Below are positions 12,461 to 25,200 of a DNA stretch of 64,000 nt, one piece after another; position 1 is the first letter of the stretch; the number at the start of each line of letters is the position of its first letter. The notes under the pieces were generated by a model. The model ran no database searches, had not been told where the DNA came from, and worked only from the letters and a program-made list of their open reading frames with translations. The position numbers were made by a program, and so were the translations under genes. The stretch comes from Delphinus delphis. Its lineage: Eukaryota; Chordata; Mammalia; Artiodactyla; Delphinidae. The DNA is taken from the NCBI RefSeq assembly GCF_949987515.2, contig NC_082688.1, positions 108,417,893 to 108,481,892 on the forward strand. Direction: 5' to 3'.

Positions 12461-12608
12461 AGAAGAAGCAAACGTTCTTACGTTCAGAGCAACACTGAAG
12501 GAAAAGGAAGACTTTCAAAAGAGAGGTTGACTTGCTTATTAAAAGCCCGAACTCTTTTCAGACTCACCACCCTGAACTGCTCATCAGGCTGAGCGATGGT
12601 GATGGGAG
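12461..12608 (+). other. Exon-like interval between good splice signals (hypothesis)
   Basis: A pyrimidine-rich acceptor ('tctgctttttcttcttacag', 12441-12460) precedes 148 bases that end at a consensus donor ('gggag|gtgaga', GT at 12609-12610). The frame continuing from upstream stops inside the interval at 12592, so any exon would be non-coding or terminal in that frame. Chance pairs of splice signals of this quality are common in mammalian DNA. I do not assign a gene. Confidence 0.15.
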
Positions 12609-13368
12609 GTGAGAAAACTGACAGGGTGCTGGGGAGGCGGCAGCTCGGGGCGCAGTTGCGGGGCGTGGTCGGCATGGCCACGTCCCTTCCAGCGCTTGAT
12701 TTTCTCAGGTCGGTGCTCACCTGGTTTCTAGGCTCGTCTTTCCTGCCAGGCAACGTTTAGTGTGCATCTACTATGCGCACATTTACAAGACACTCTGGAC
12801 TCTCATTTTGTAAAGAGCAGTCTGACTGACCTTTCCTTAATCTTCTACACAACCCAAGATTTTCCGTATTAATTTTGATAAACATCATGTTAGTTAGGAC
12901 CACAGTACCATAAATCAAAGGGATGATCTAAAAGGTAGAATTTTAAGACATCATGATATCAGGGTTGATAATCACTTTTAGCCAAGAGACAGTTCCATTC
13001 TTTTGCAGTTGAAATACACAGAAAACTTTCTACCAAGCCCCTCCTACCTTTCAATTTTGATCAAGGAAAGCACAAATTATTAGCTAGTCAATGATCACTG
13101 GGTCTTTGTTCCAAGTGCCTAATTATTGCTTGATTAGAGAATCCTCTTCTATCATTGTTATCCATTGGACAGTAAGATAAGGGTTTTTGTTTTGTTTTGT
13201 TTTCTTTTAAGTACATGTCTTTAAATGAATACTATCTTCATACTAGTGGTTCTCCAACTTCTTGAAGTGAAAACCTACCCCAGAGTTGGGATGTTCTTTA
13301 TAGAAAACCAGAAAATATTACATCATATAAACTAAGAATTTTTTGTGCTAGCAGAAAGTCTGACTATA

Positions 13369-13670
13369 TATAGCATTGGCCCTCCATATCTGTGGGTTCT
13401 GTATCCACAGCTTCAGCCAACCGTGGATCAAAAATATTGTTTAAAAAATTCCAGAAAGTTCCAAAAAGCAAAACTAGATATTTGCAACTATTTACATAGC
13501 ATTTACATTGTATTAGGTATTGTAAATAATATAGAAGTGATTTAAAGTATACGGGAGGATGTGCCTAGGTTACATGCATATACTATGTCATTTTATATTT
13601 TGGTATCTGCAAGTGGGGGGAGGGTGTCTTGGAACCAATTCCCCCATAGAAACACAGGGATGACTGTATA
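13369..13670. mobile_element. Non-autonomous TcMar-Tigger-like DNA transposon
   Basis: The left end reads 'cattggccctccatatctgt'. The right end, reverse-complemented, reads 'cagtcatccctgtgtttcta', matching the Tigger/MER2-type terminal inverted repeats. The ends are bounded by TA, the expected Tc1/mariner target duplication. The interior includes 'acgggaggatgtgcctaggt' (13551-13570), a landmark of this group. It has no transposase reading frame and is a fossil. Confidence 0.8.
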
Positions 13671-16600
13671 CAATTACAGCCTTGATTTATGAGTCCTTGG
13701 AAACAAGTATTTTTATGCTGAGTTTTTAAGCTGACGTTTTGTGCTGGGTATTTGTTTCGTCCTTTGCTGGAAGTTGCTGGTAGACAGTTGTAGGTTCTAA
13801 AAGTCGAAGAAAAATTTATGTGAATAAAATTTGAAATTGAAAACATATTATCCACGAACACTAACTAGGTCTCTCTTGAGGAATGGAAAAAAGCTGGTGG
13901 TATTTTATCAGCGGGAAACCTGTGGCACCTTGGCTGCAAGTGTCCTCAGTGGCTTCCTTGAGAATTACTCACCTGGATGGTTGTTAGAATGTGGGAAAGG
14001 AACAGATGTGGATACCACAGGGGCTACAGCTGTGCACTGCTTCTTGATCCTCAGTTTTCTTCCCATATGTTATTTTGAAGATATATATATTTTTCACAGT
14101 GAAAGAAATCAGTAATTCCCTTTTCTGTCACCTTTCTTATTATCTTCTTGATTACTTTAAATTTTTAAAATTTTGTTTTAGGTTTTTCTTGATTCCCCAC
14201 ATTGAAGAAACAAAAAAAAAAAAAATCACATTTTAAAATATCAGAAATGAAGTAGAATGAACAGCCGTATGCCTCAGATATGTATTAGGAACATTTTTCT
14301 TTTATTATTATTTAAATTATTTTCCGTTGCACTCTCTATTCTTCTTTATATTTATTTTGCATTTCTTTTTCTATAATTGTCCTTTTCCCAGTATTATCCC
14401 TGTTTTCCACGCCACCCCTGCTCAGATGTTACCAGTGATCACAAACTAGTGCCGTTAGACAAACTATAGAGCATTCATTCGTTTAAGTCTCTGACGTTGA
14501 GTTCCTGTTCCTCTACCTCGTAACCAATCATCAGTTTTATCTTTTTAAAAGGGGGAGATGAATGTTTTAGTAAAAGTGAATTAAAAACACTGACACTTTC
14601 AATGAATGGCCAAGCTCAATTTCTAGCTTTCCCCTTTTACTCAGGAAATCGTGAGTGCGTTGAGGGACCAGTTTAGGCTTCAAACAAAATGCAGAAACTC
14701 CTCGGTGCCTATTTGCAGAAGTTCCATTGAAAGCAGTAGCTGGGCTGTTGCCAGTGTAACGAGACCCTGATCAAAAAGGATTCAAGAGGGTTGAAAAAAA
14801 GGAGCTTTACTTTAAAAGACAATAAAAGTAGGAGAGATGGAGGTTGTGGGGTGAAGGAGGAAATGGCCAAGAAAACAAACTATTTTAACTTTTACGCCTT
14901 GTAATGCTTTGCCTTATGAATCATTATATCAGCATTTGAAAGTAAGAGAATGCTATCACTCAGATTTTTGCCATATTTTCCCCCTTCTAATTTTACTAGG
15001 CACCTTCTATAGTTTCACATTGGAAGCATTTACTATGGAAAAAAATTCCAACATGTAATTTGAAATGCAAATGGAATTAAAATGAGTGGAATCTAATATG
15101 TACGGTGATTGAACACAGATTTACTTCCCACATGCTTTTCGTCCTATCATATTTTGGGGCTCACTTTATCTTTTTTACAATGTCTTTTGATTTTATGAAG
15201 ATTCTGTCCTTCAAGCCCACCTTTCCAGTTCTTCCTGTAACAAACTGAAAACATACAATTAAAGTCAGCTATTATAAGAAGATGACTTTCATAGACTTTA
15301 AATTTTAATTTTGTACTTAGGGAGAGAGAGAGAGAAAAAAAAAAAAACCCCACACAGCAAGCTCTATTCATTAACAGAATTTTAATTTGTTCATCTTTAT
15401 GGTAAAGAAAAGCAACTGTTTTGTTTATCTTTGTAGCCTTCCAGGAGAACTTCCTTCTCTGTAACGGAGAATGTTGCATGTGTTTTGGGTGCAGAGAGCA
15501 GCAGCAGTAACTGTGGTATCTTTACCATCCCCAGCAACAAGCACAGGCTTATGATGGAGTTCTTTTCCATAATGTACAACTTGAGAGATGCTTTTGAAAA
15601 ATAATTGCAGTGAGCGATCAAGTATTTGTTCTCTTGTGGGCCTGGAGAGATTTGCATCAGCTGGGTGTCTGCCTGCTCTAATATTGGAGGAATATGCCTA
15701 TTCTTGTGGTCGTGTCCACTTCTAAGATCTTAAATTTTACCACTGGCTGAAGTATCAAGAGAGTTTGAAAACCAGCAAATTCTACAAAAGGTTGACATCC
15801 TTAAAAAAAAAAAAAAAAGGAGGGAAAAGAAATTAAGTGATCACCCAAAGAAGAGACTCTTAACAGAGATGATGAAGCAGATTTATGTTGATGTAAATCT
15901 ACTATAAAATAGAAAAATTTTAAAGAAAGTTCTGTGCCGAAAGCATGACAGGTCACTCAGATTATGACTTTCTCTTCACGACTGTCCCTGACAGCTGCGT
16001 TTATGACCAAATAAAGCAGACGGCACCTCAGTTTATTATCAGAGACAGTCAACAAAAGTGAGTTAAGAATGCATTATTTAAATGTTCATGAACGAGCATC
16101 TCCACTTAATAGATAAGAATGGCCCAGAGAAGGAAGACAGTGTTTATGTTGTCAGTGAATTTAGGAACAAGCTTTTTTGACTTTAAGACAGCGAAATTTC
16201 CAGATAGTACTTTGAATCCATGAGCATGAATTTAAATCTGAGCAGAATACACTTGAGTTTCGCATGAGTCTTCATGCATGTTAGACTAAGCTAACATACA
16301 ATTTACAATGTTCATACGTAGCTCAAAACATCAGGAATTTTACTTCGTCTTTACAAGCATAGGCTGAGTGGCACTTAGCAAATAATTTGGTAGTAATTTT
16401 CTACTGTCCCTACAGAAAAATAGTAACATTTCATCTTCTTCCCAGTGAAATCTTTATCAATCCAGGCATTCCCGGAGATCTTAAACCATGGATAAGACTT
16501 TCGGTGAATGTTTAGAAAACTTGCATTAAAGATTTTAGGTGCATATAATGCTTTCAATCCTTTTCTGAGTTATCGTTTCCTTTTAGGTTTATAAAATCTG

Positions 16601-19240
16601 CATCTATAGCACACTTACTGTAATACAGTCGCTTCTGAAATAGCACATTATCAGCATATGTGACAACCTAATATATGTTAAGTTAATCACCCTAAGTGGC
16701 AATATTTGTCAACCTGAAATATGGATTTTATTTCTGCCTGGAAAAAAATAGATTAACTAGTGTAAGAAAATCAGAACATTATGGGAACCACTTTCTGGGA
16801 AACAACATGGATGAGATGAAGCCAATCTGTTTTTGATATTTGTCTTTGGGGCTTTCACTAAAATGTGATTTGCCAAAGAGCTCTGTGGATGGATGGCACA
16901 GACCTACTCATTTTACTTAACAGGTAAAATGAAAACCAGTAACACAAATGATAGGAAGAAGATGGTTAAAAAAGCAGTTCCTCACTATTACCTATATTTT
17001 AATGTTTAAACCTCAAAACGAGTGTATAAATGGATACACAAAACCTGCCAAATCCTAGTCACTTCAGAAAATAAATGGCACATTGAATTGAATCCATAAT
17101 TATCCAGTAAATGCAGCAGAGGAGAATAATCAATGGATAGCACTTTAAGGTCTTCATTGGTGAAAAACATACAACATTTATTGCTTTGTTTTCTAACTTA
17201 AATAATGATCCAAATCAGCAGGGAAACTCTTTAAAGGAAAATGCTAAAAATATTCCTTAAAAACACAGGGTGAACGCTGACATTTCAGACTCAAAAGAAA
17301 GTTACATTTGGCAAGAGCCTTAGTCTCCTGATGTGTTAGTTACGTTTAACTCTGGTTTTTTTTTTTTTTTTTTAACAAATGACTAAACCTGGACCTCGAG
17401 TTTCTTGGGCCAAGACATCATCTTTTATGACACATTTCTACACAAACATACTCCCCCAAGGTCATCACTCACCTTCTCAAACACCAGGGGAGCACAAGTC
17501 AACATTTTAATTTACGGAGCACATTTATACACGGGACAAAAAGACACGGTGCTTCTCTTGAGGACTGCCACTAAGCTGCAGAGGCATATGGAGGAGCTCA
17601 AGGTGGCGGGGAAGACTTTTATATTTTGCCCATGCATTTATACTCGCAGTTTTACTCTCTCTTAACCTCTTTTTTCAGTAATGGTTGTAACCAGTGCTGG
17701 CATCTTGCTTGAGAAAGTACAAGGAGTCATGGCTCAAAAAAGACAGGGCTGGAAGAGTGGGTTTTCACTGTATAGAAAGCAAAACACCAGGCATTGGGAT
17801 GATGAACAAATGCATCTGTGGCCAAGAGTCTATTCTGGGCCTCTCCAGACATGTGACCCCATGAAATTAGGAAGAAAACAACATTCACTGCTACTAGTTT
17901 TTAAACTTAAGAATATTTCTGGGAAGAACTTTAGGCTACACATAGTTTTTCACTTCTAATGTTCAACTGGAAATCTCTTTCACAAGAAATGTCTTTGATC
18001 CATTTCCCTATTTTTCTGAATTCCTTTTTTTTAATCACCATGTTTTCTTAGTAAGACAAGGAAGATCAACATGAGAAATAACCTAAATAGGTCATGGAGA
18101 AGGAAGCAGAGAAGAAAAGGTTTGGGGAGGTACAGAGACATGCTAGAGAAAAATAATTCAAGAGCTAAATGACCAACTGTCTTTTCCCATTCTCCCCTGT
18201 TATAAATCAGTCCTGCCGTCCAACATAAATTTGGAGTATTTGTGGTTGAAAAATTCAAAACCATATCAAAATCTCCCCACGTCACGTATGCTCTCCTGCC
18301 TTTAGCAATATCTACTTCATAGAGATAGAGTGAAAATAGTTGAAAGTTTGCCTCGAGAGAGTCAGGAAGTTTTTGTAAAGGATACTTGATATTGGTGTGT
18401 GCATGTGAGTGTGTGTGTGCATGTATGCACACGCATGTGTGGTCTTTATTCCTGAGGGTCTGGTTCCTTGGCTCTGTACTAGTGTCCCTTCCACAAACAA
18501 TCCTCCTTCTTGCTCTGAGTTTCTCTTTATTTATTCCTTCCTTCATCAAATATTTATTAAAAAATGGATAGACAACCTTTCACAATTTTTTTGCCTAATT
18601 TCAGTAAAGACACCAACATTTTGAAGTATTTTGTCACTTCTTCCCCCTTTCTTTCTGTAACATTGATTCTACATAGGACAAGGAAAAGAAATAGTGATGT
18701 GTTTTCTTTAAAACGTATCAGTATTTCTTTAAACAGAACAGCTGACTCATATTCACCCATTCATCATTCAACACAAATTCACCAAGTTTCTACCAGAAAC
18801 TGGGCATGGTTCTAGCCACTGGCCTGTGATAGCTACTTTTCCAAGTGTCTCCATTAAAATGCTGTTCTTTGGCTCGTGGGTTCCTCTTGATAGTCTGATA
18901 TTTGTGTTAACTTGTTCTCAAATTTTATGTGCTTCCTTATTGTGTCTGGCCTTTTAAAAAAAGCCAGAATTTTCTAAACCATGGTCTGTTGAACACCAGT
19001 AGCTCGTAGATGTTAATGTGTAAAATTAAAAAAATCCTACAGTAAAATACATTTTGACACAGTTACACACTCTATCACCTCCTAGGAGACATATGGCAAT
19101 ACTGAGATATTGAAAGTTTTGCAGAAGGTATGCTGCAAAGCAAACAGTTTAACTGTGTCTAATCTAGTATTTTTCAAACATTTTTAATTGCAGAACAGAT
19201 TTTCAGAGAACGTGGCATGACAGATTTCCTTTCTTTCCTT
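13671..19240. other. No gene seen; unique AT-rich DNA
   Basis: About 5.6 kb in which I can place no young retroelement and no supported exon. The longest reading frame (172 residues, minus, 18031-18549) crosses a CA-rich patch and shows no domain. Poly-A and poly-T runs lie near 15804-15819 and 17355-17374. The CA/TG patch at 18394-18442 is listed separately. Confidence 0.5.
18394..18442. repeat. Imperfect TG/CA simple repeat
   Basis: An interrupted alternating purine-pyrimidine tract of TG, CA and GCATG units. It accounts for the Cys-Val and His-Thr rich short reading frames around it. Confidence 0.85.
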
Positions 19241-19247
19241 CTCAATT

Positions 19248-19539
19248 TAAACATCATCTAGGGACTTCCCTGATGGTCCAGTGGTTAAGAATCCGCCTTC
19301 CAATGCAGGGGATGTGGGTTCAATCTCTGGTTGGGGAACTAAAATCCCACATGCCGCGGGGCAACTAAGCACGCGCTCTCTACAGCCCGCATGCCACAAC
19401 TAGAGAGCCCGTGTGCCGCAACTAAGACCCAATGCAGCCAAATAAATAAATTAATTAAAAAAAATTTTTTTTAAACTGAGAATGAGTTTCATGAACTCAA
19501 AATAACTTCCAATTAAAAAAAAATAATAAACATCGTCTA
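19248..19539 (+). mobile_element. Older CHR SINE with extended 3' tail and TSD
   Basis: The body begins 'gggacttccctgatggtcca' and carries a tRNA-like B-box region ('gggttcaatctc'). Flanking duplications 'taaacatcatcta' (19248-19260) and 'taaacatcgtcta' (19527-19539) differ by one base. After the first A-rich tail (about 19440-19465) there is roughly 45 bases of non-SINE sequence and a second A-rich stretch (about 19514-19526) before the downstream duplication. Confidence 0.9.
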
Positions 19540-20039
19540 AATTGAAAGAACATTTTCTGTGTTTGAAATTTACTAAAAGGCCCAGGAAACCTAGATGAGG
19601 AAGCTAACTCTCTTCAATCGAATGAGTCAGTAAAATGTGTCTCCAGCAGGAGGATTTCGTAGATGAAATGTGAAGTTGAAGTTCTGTGTTCCTGACTTTA
19701 ACTTAGCGATCTGTAGAAATGTCACATGTGGTAATTACTCCCTCAAGTTTCTGTGGAAAGGATGAGTAACATTGTAAACATATATGGCTAAGGACTCCTG
19801 GCTTCTGAGAGTGAAATTCTATTCTGTGGCTCCGTAAGCGTCGCTGGGCTGGGACGTTACTGACTTGAATAACTTCTCTCCTCAGTAGAATATTAACTGT
19901 ACCAAAGACGTGAGCATAAATGCAAAAGTATTTTTCGAATATTTTCCTTAGAATGGTCTTCATTATGTGTTGGAGTTTATCCCTTTGGTTATGACAAATT
20001 TTCCTAGATTCAATACTTCAAATGGAACGATCAGAAACT

Positions 20040-20210
20040 TAAAGAAAACCCTGAGTTCACACCCTAGCTCTGGGTCTTATGAACTGTGTTGCCTTCTTGA
20101 TCGTTACTTAACCTCTCTGAGACTCCGAATCCTCCCTGATTAAAAAGGGAGAGGGTAGTTAAGTGAGACCTACCTGGTAGAACTGTGAGGATGGAGTGAG
20201 CCAGATGTGA
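20040..20210 (+). repeat. MIR SINE relic
   Basis: 'acccta gctctgggtctt', 'gttacttaacctctctgaga' and 'cctacctggtagaactgtga' appear in MIR consensus order. The copy is diverged and its boundaries are approximate. Confidence 0.75.
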
Positions 20211-20279
20211 TTTGGCACAAGACTGCTCTGAGTTGGTCTTCCCCAAATATAAAGTTCTCACTGGTAAGGGGAGAAAAGT

Positions 20280-21095
20280 GAAATATTTGAAGCAAAACTG
20301 AGCTATGCAAAGGCTTGAACAGATACTTCACAAAGGAATATATCCAAATGAGCACTGTCCCTATGAAGAGCTGTACAGCCTCATTAATCATCAGAAAACC
20401 CACATGGTATACCAATATCTAGCTATTAAAGGGCGACAATGGAAAAGACCAGTTCAACTATTAGTGAGGGTGTGTGGAGTGACCAGAGCCCTGATAACTG
20501 TTGGTGGTGTCAGGGTGTCTTTTCATGGGACCAGTTTGAAGATGTGCATCCCTTAGGACCCCAAAATTCCACCTCTAGGTATACCTACCACATGAAGACA
20601 CAAAAATGTTCACCCAAAGACAAGCATGATTATACTGAGAACAGCATTGTCTGTAAGAGTACAAAACTGGAAATGACCCAAATGTGCAGCAGCTGTAGAA
20701 TGGACAAATGCATTGTGGTATATTCACAAGATGGACACTATGAACCATGAAAAAGAAAGAGGATCTGACCCATGCCACAACCCATACAAATCTCGCAAAT
20801 GCAATTTAAGCAAATTATGTCTGAAGACAGACACAAAAGAGCATATACTGTGTGATTCTATTTATTTAAGCTTCGCAAACAGGCAATTCATGGTGTTTGA
20901 AGAGGATGGGATGGTGACTTGGAGGGGCCATGAGGGGGTCTTCTAAGATGCAGGTAATGATCTGTTTCTTGATTTGGGTGTGAGCAGTTAGAATATTTAC
21001 TTTGCAAAAATTCACTGAGCTGAAATGATTCTTGAACTTTATATATGTATGTTACACTTCCATAAAAGAGTTTAATTTTTTAAAAAAATCTGAAC
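20280..21095 (+). mobile_element. Ancient L1 (L1M-type) 3' segment
   Basis: The order of landmarks follows the end of L1 ORF2 and its 3' UTR: 'ggaccccaaaattccacctc', 'gtacaaaactggaaatgacc', 'attgtggtatattcacaag', 'gcatatactgtgtgattcta', and an ending near 'ttgaactttatatatgtatg' with A/T-rich sequence by 21090. All frames are broken, so the segment is inactive. The 5' end is truncated near 20280. Confidence 0.85.
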
Positions 21096-23766
21096 ACATG
21101 ACCTTCAGATTCTTCCAGGCAGAGTTACTAAGGATGACAGTGCACAGTGGTCAGTAGAATATCAACATTGATTTCACTCCCCCCATTGTTTGGGTTCTCA
21201 ATAAGAGGGTACTTTTTCTAGTGCTTGTGTAAAGCACCCCCTTTTTGTGGTGCTATTAACTTCATCTATGATAAACTCTTTAAAGTAATATTCCCAGGAT
21301 CTCTAATTTTTTTTTCATTTTTCAGTAATTGCCTTTGGTAAGATTAGCCAGTCCCTATTGAAAGTAATTCAGTGACTCTTCTGTGGTAGATATTACTGGC
21401 AACTGGGAAGAGTTTAGATGTTTTGGAAGCAGAACTTGCTGCACTGTGTGATTTACAGACTTCGTTTTTGGAAAGCAGTTTGTTTTATTCTTTATATCAT
21501 TCTATTGTTTATATATGGCTTCAGAACAAGTGAAACATATAGTCTGGTTACTGTCAGGATGTGGAGGTTAGCCAAAACAGTGTGGAAATGTAACTTTGTA
21601 AGTTCCTTCACGTGACAGTTGTAAGCATGATCTTTCAGAGTGTGTATACAGTGTGCTTGGGTATCCTGTCTCAGGGAAGAGGTGCTGTCACCTTCTAAAA
21701 GGAAAGAGAAATAAAATCAGCTCTGGATTTATGCCAAATTACGTTAGAGCCACCTCTAGGTAGTGCCAATTTATTCAGTTTAGATTCTCCAGTAAGCCTT
21801 AAGACAAGATCTCAGGAAGGTTGACCCTGGTGCTCTGAAGGAGAATTCTGTTTACAGGAAAAATCCTGAATTTTTTCCTCTTTGATTATTGGCTGCATCT
21901 TCATGACACAGTAGAAAGTACGGGTTTTACTGGGTTGATTTGCTGATGTGGCAGACCGTCAACGTTGACTCGATTGCAAAACACGACAAATTCAAAAATA
22001 TCTTTGGAGGTAAGCCTTCTTAATATGCTCACTACACTACTTAACTTTAAATTGTGATTTGTCAAATATGTGTTTTGTGAACAATTCATAGGTAACTAAT
22101 ACTATTTCATTTTATTAATATTCCTTGTCCTAGCCTAAACAACTACCTTTCCAAGAGCATTTTTTAAAATCAGAACAGACTTCCATTATACAAATTGACA
22201 GAAATTTTAAATCAGCTAGGAAAATTAGCTGGCACATTGATCCAGACTTAAAAGCCTGTGCAAGAATAAAACGTCTCAAGGTTTCGAGAGCACAGGATTT
22301 GAAAACAAAACCCCCTCCAAACAGCCTGGCAGGACTGTGGCGTTCTTTTGCTCCCTTTTGCCAGATGGACCACAACTATGGGCTTAACATAAACATTCAG
22401 TTTCCTTAAGAAATCATTTCACCGACAGTGTTCCCAGTAGATGCAATGAGTTTCCATTCCTTAGTGAATTCTAAATAATGAGCACAGGTAAACCTTTGAG
22501 GTTCAGCTTGGCCTGAACCAGGATCCACATGATTAAATGCTTATTCAAAACTCTTTCATCTGGAAGTCGTACAAGAAGTCTTGTTTTACTGCCTTTCTTA
22601 AAGCGTTTCAGTATTTCCAGTTTGACTCCCATCTCATACCAGAAGGTGAAAAGACATTGGACATGATTGCTCTTTCACTGAATTTCAAAAGAAGTTCTGG
22701 GTTTGATTTCGAGTAAACATTTGGCTTTGTTTTCAATTTTCTGACCCGGATGGCTCAGGCTTTTGAGGTCTCTTTATTATAGATATAATTTTATCATGCT
22801 GATGGTGACTATATTTGCGCAGTAAATTGGAGAATTGAACCAGTTATCCACATAGTTCAAGCTAGAATGTCATTTTGTCTTAATTATATAAATATTTCAT
22901 GAAACTGAGCATTTGGGATGGACCCATCCCAAATGTTCTAACTCTTCACTGTGTATGGACACAATTTGTATTGCTGATCAATTATTTAATACAGTTTTAG
23001 TTATATTTTCTCATACGCGGACCAAAAATATATAAAAACTTGGAAAACCTTGAATAATAAGAGCCATTTTTCTACTTCAATATATCCCCCTCACATATCA
23101 TTTAAAATGTTGGAAAATCTTCTCTCTAATTTTGAGAAGGTAGGCGAAATGATTTCATATAGCTTATTTTACACAAAGTAAGAACATTCTAAGGAATCAT
23201 CTATATGCAGCTTTGGATAAAATGATGTAGCACAGCAAATACTGTGGGACTAAATGCCTACAATATATGAGGGGGAAGCAAGTGATTTCTTACATGAAAT
23301 TTCAAAAAACTCTCACGGGCAAGAGATTTCAGCATTTATTATTCACTTGTAATTATTAATTATTGAGGAATCACCCCCTAACTCTTGAAAAGGATAACAC
23401 ATCAAAACATAGACTTTTATGTTTAGTAAAACATAATTAGATTAGAGGAAGTGATGGATACTAGGTTTGCCCACTTAGCTGGCTCTGTCTCAAAGGATGG
23501 AAACCCAGCCTTACTTTAAGAAGTTCAACCATCCAAAATAAAGTTATTCCAGTGATAATGGCCCATAATGCATCTTTCCTATGATTAAGTGTTGTTATAA
23601 TACGTAGAATGGTTATACTACCTGGATAATTTTTGAGTGGAATATTACCTTTATCAATACTTTTAGTCAATACTGCCCTTTAAAAGATATGAAATATGAT
23701 TTATTTTATGTTTAGTTTCTTCAAATCAGCTCAAACATGCTCCTATTTAGGAGGAATTTTTCCTCT
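21096..23766. other. No gene seen; unique AT-rich DNA with one strong palindrome
   Basis: No repeat family or exon is recognised here. A near-perfect palindrome lies at 22910-22935. Reading frames are at most 83 residues and featureless. Confidence 0.5.
22910..22935. repeat. 26-bp inverted repeat with 2-base spacer
   Basis: 'catttgggatgg' (22910-22921) is the exact reverse complement of 'ccatcccaaatg' (22924-22935), separated by 'ac'. The 12-base arms could form a tight hairpin or cruciform. No downstream U-run or other context suggests a terminator. Confidence 0.95.
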
Positions 23767-23767
23767 T

Positions 23768-24006
23768 CTGGTTGTTTCTTTTTTTTTTTTTTTTTTTTTT
23801 GCGGTACGTGGGCCTCTCACTGTTGTGCCCTCTCCCGTTGCGGAGCACAGGCTCCGGACGCACAGGTTCAGCGGCCATGGCTCACGGGCCCAGGCGCTCC
23901 GCGGCATGTGGGATCTTCCCAGACCGGGGCACGAACCCTTGTCCCCTGCATCGGCAGGCGGACTCTCAATCACTGCGCCACCAGGGAAGCCCTGGTTGTT
24001 TCTTTT
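23768..24006 (-). mobile_element. Young CHR SINE with TSD
   Basis: This reads as poly-T, then 'gcggtacgtgggcctctcac', and ends 'ccaccagggaagcc', the reverse complement of the CHR head. The 15-base duplication 'ctggttgtttctttt' is perfect at 23768-23782 and 23992-24006. Overlapping reading frames of 76-117 residues are produced by the SINE and are not genes. Confidence 0.97.
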
Positions 24007-24960
24007 AAATACATTTTTCAGTCAATTATTTTCCTGCCCTAGTACATAGGAAGTTTTTGAGTTTCAGGGGCTCTAAGTGACCTTTTGTTAATATTTCAAT
24101 TATTCATAATTTCCCCTACTCCATATTCAGGACTCTGATATTTCAATATTTCAGGACAAATATCTTCAACTTTGTGCAACTTTGACAATGAAAATATATA
24201 AAATAATTATATATATAATATTTTGATATAAAATATAGAACTTGATATAAAAATATTATTTTCTTATATAAAATAATAGAACTTGATTTCTTTTTAAAAA
24301 ATTACAAGAAGCTGATCAAAGATTATTGCAAGTACAAATAACTAAATGTTTTGATTAAGAATCTGAAGAAAAGATAAAGAGTAAATGTTTGCATCACACA
24401 ACATGTCAAATAAAATTCTTATTTCAGTCTTGAGAAGTTCTAAGAAGTCCAGTCATAAAATGCTTGGATGTGCTCCCTCAGTGTTGAAACCTAGATATTT
24501 CGCTCTGATGGAAAAAATTCCACTGGTGATATGAATTCTTGAACTTAAGGATAAACTGTTAGCTATAAAACCTCAAGAGATGATGAACCAGTTAGGCTTT
24601 CAGACTAAATAAACACTTTGATGATGGTTGAGGAATGCAGCAATCAAAGGGTTTCCATTGCTTCCCTTGGGAGTTGGGTGTCCTTTCAGGAATTCTGAAG
24701 ACAGCTGCTCACAGCCATCATATAAATCAACCTATAAAGTAAATTTCTCCTTTCTCCCAATTATGGCTGTTAATTGTTATCTGTTATTTTGGAGTCATAT
24801 TCGTTCTTGTTCAAGAAAGCAAGGAGAATTGTACTTGGAATCCTTTTTATGGTATTATACCAATTAGTAATAATAGAATAATAGTATCACCCTATAATTC
24901 ATCACAATAATCTCTTTTGTAGCTTTTACGCTTTGCCTTCACAGATCTGAATGCTATGTA
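24007..24960. other. No gene seen; very AT-rich
   Basis: 24185-24300 is dominated by ATA/TAT tracts with an internal imperfect repeat ('tagaacttgat' occurs twice, near 24235 and 24287). I see nothing else here. Confidence 0.55.
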
Positions 24961-25200
24961 TGATAAGGTGATAATGATATTTATTAAGCATTTATATTTT
25001 CCAAGCGCTATGCTAAGCACATTGTATATTTTTTTCTCATTTATTTCTCATAGCACTCTTATAGATAGGTTCTATTATATATCAGAGAATTTACGTAGCA
25101 TCTCAATGGTACACCATAAACGGTGACAGAACCAGGATTTGAACTCAGGTAGAGTGTGTGATTCTAACACCCATGCTCTCAACCACCAAGTTATACTGCC
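24960..25200 (-). repeat. MIR SINE relic, near full length
   Basis: The plus strand shows the reverse complement of MIR from tail to head: 'tccaagcgctatgctaagca', 'gaaccaggatttgaactcag', and 'catgctctcaaccaccaagt' before 'tactgcctc'. This is one of the best-preserved MIR copies in the window. Confidence 0.85.

Noticed and set aside
12600..12730. Possible CpG island
   Set aside because: Only about 100 bases are CpG-enriched, far below island length, and no promoter elements are visible.
13245..13330. hAT/MER5-like start 'tagtggttctccaac'
   Set aside because: Only the first few dozen bases fit and no second terminal repeat is present; not enough to call.
18031..18549. Longest frame in the window, 172 residues, minus
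   Set aside because: No recognisable domain, signal or splice context, and it includes a CA-repeat patch. One frame of this length is expected by chance in 64 kb of this composition.
23696..24049. Overlapping frames of 76-117 residues
   Set aside because: They translate a minus-strand CHR SINE with poly-T and share peptides with frames at 7.6, 40.9 and 52.9 kb.
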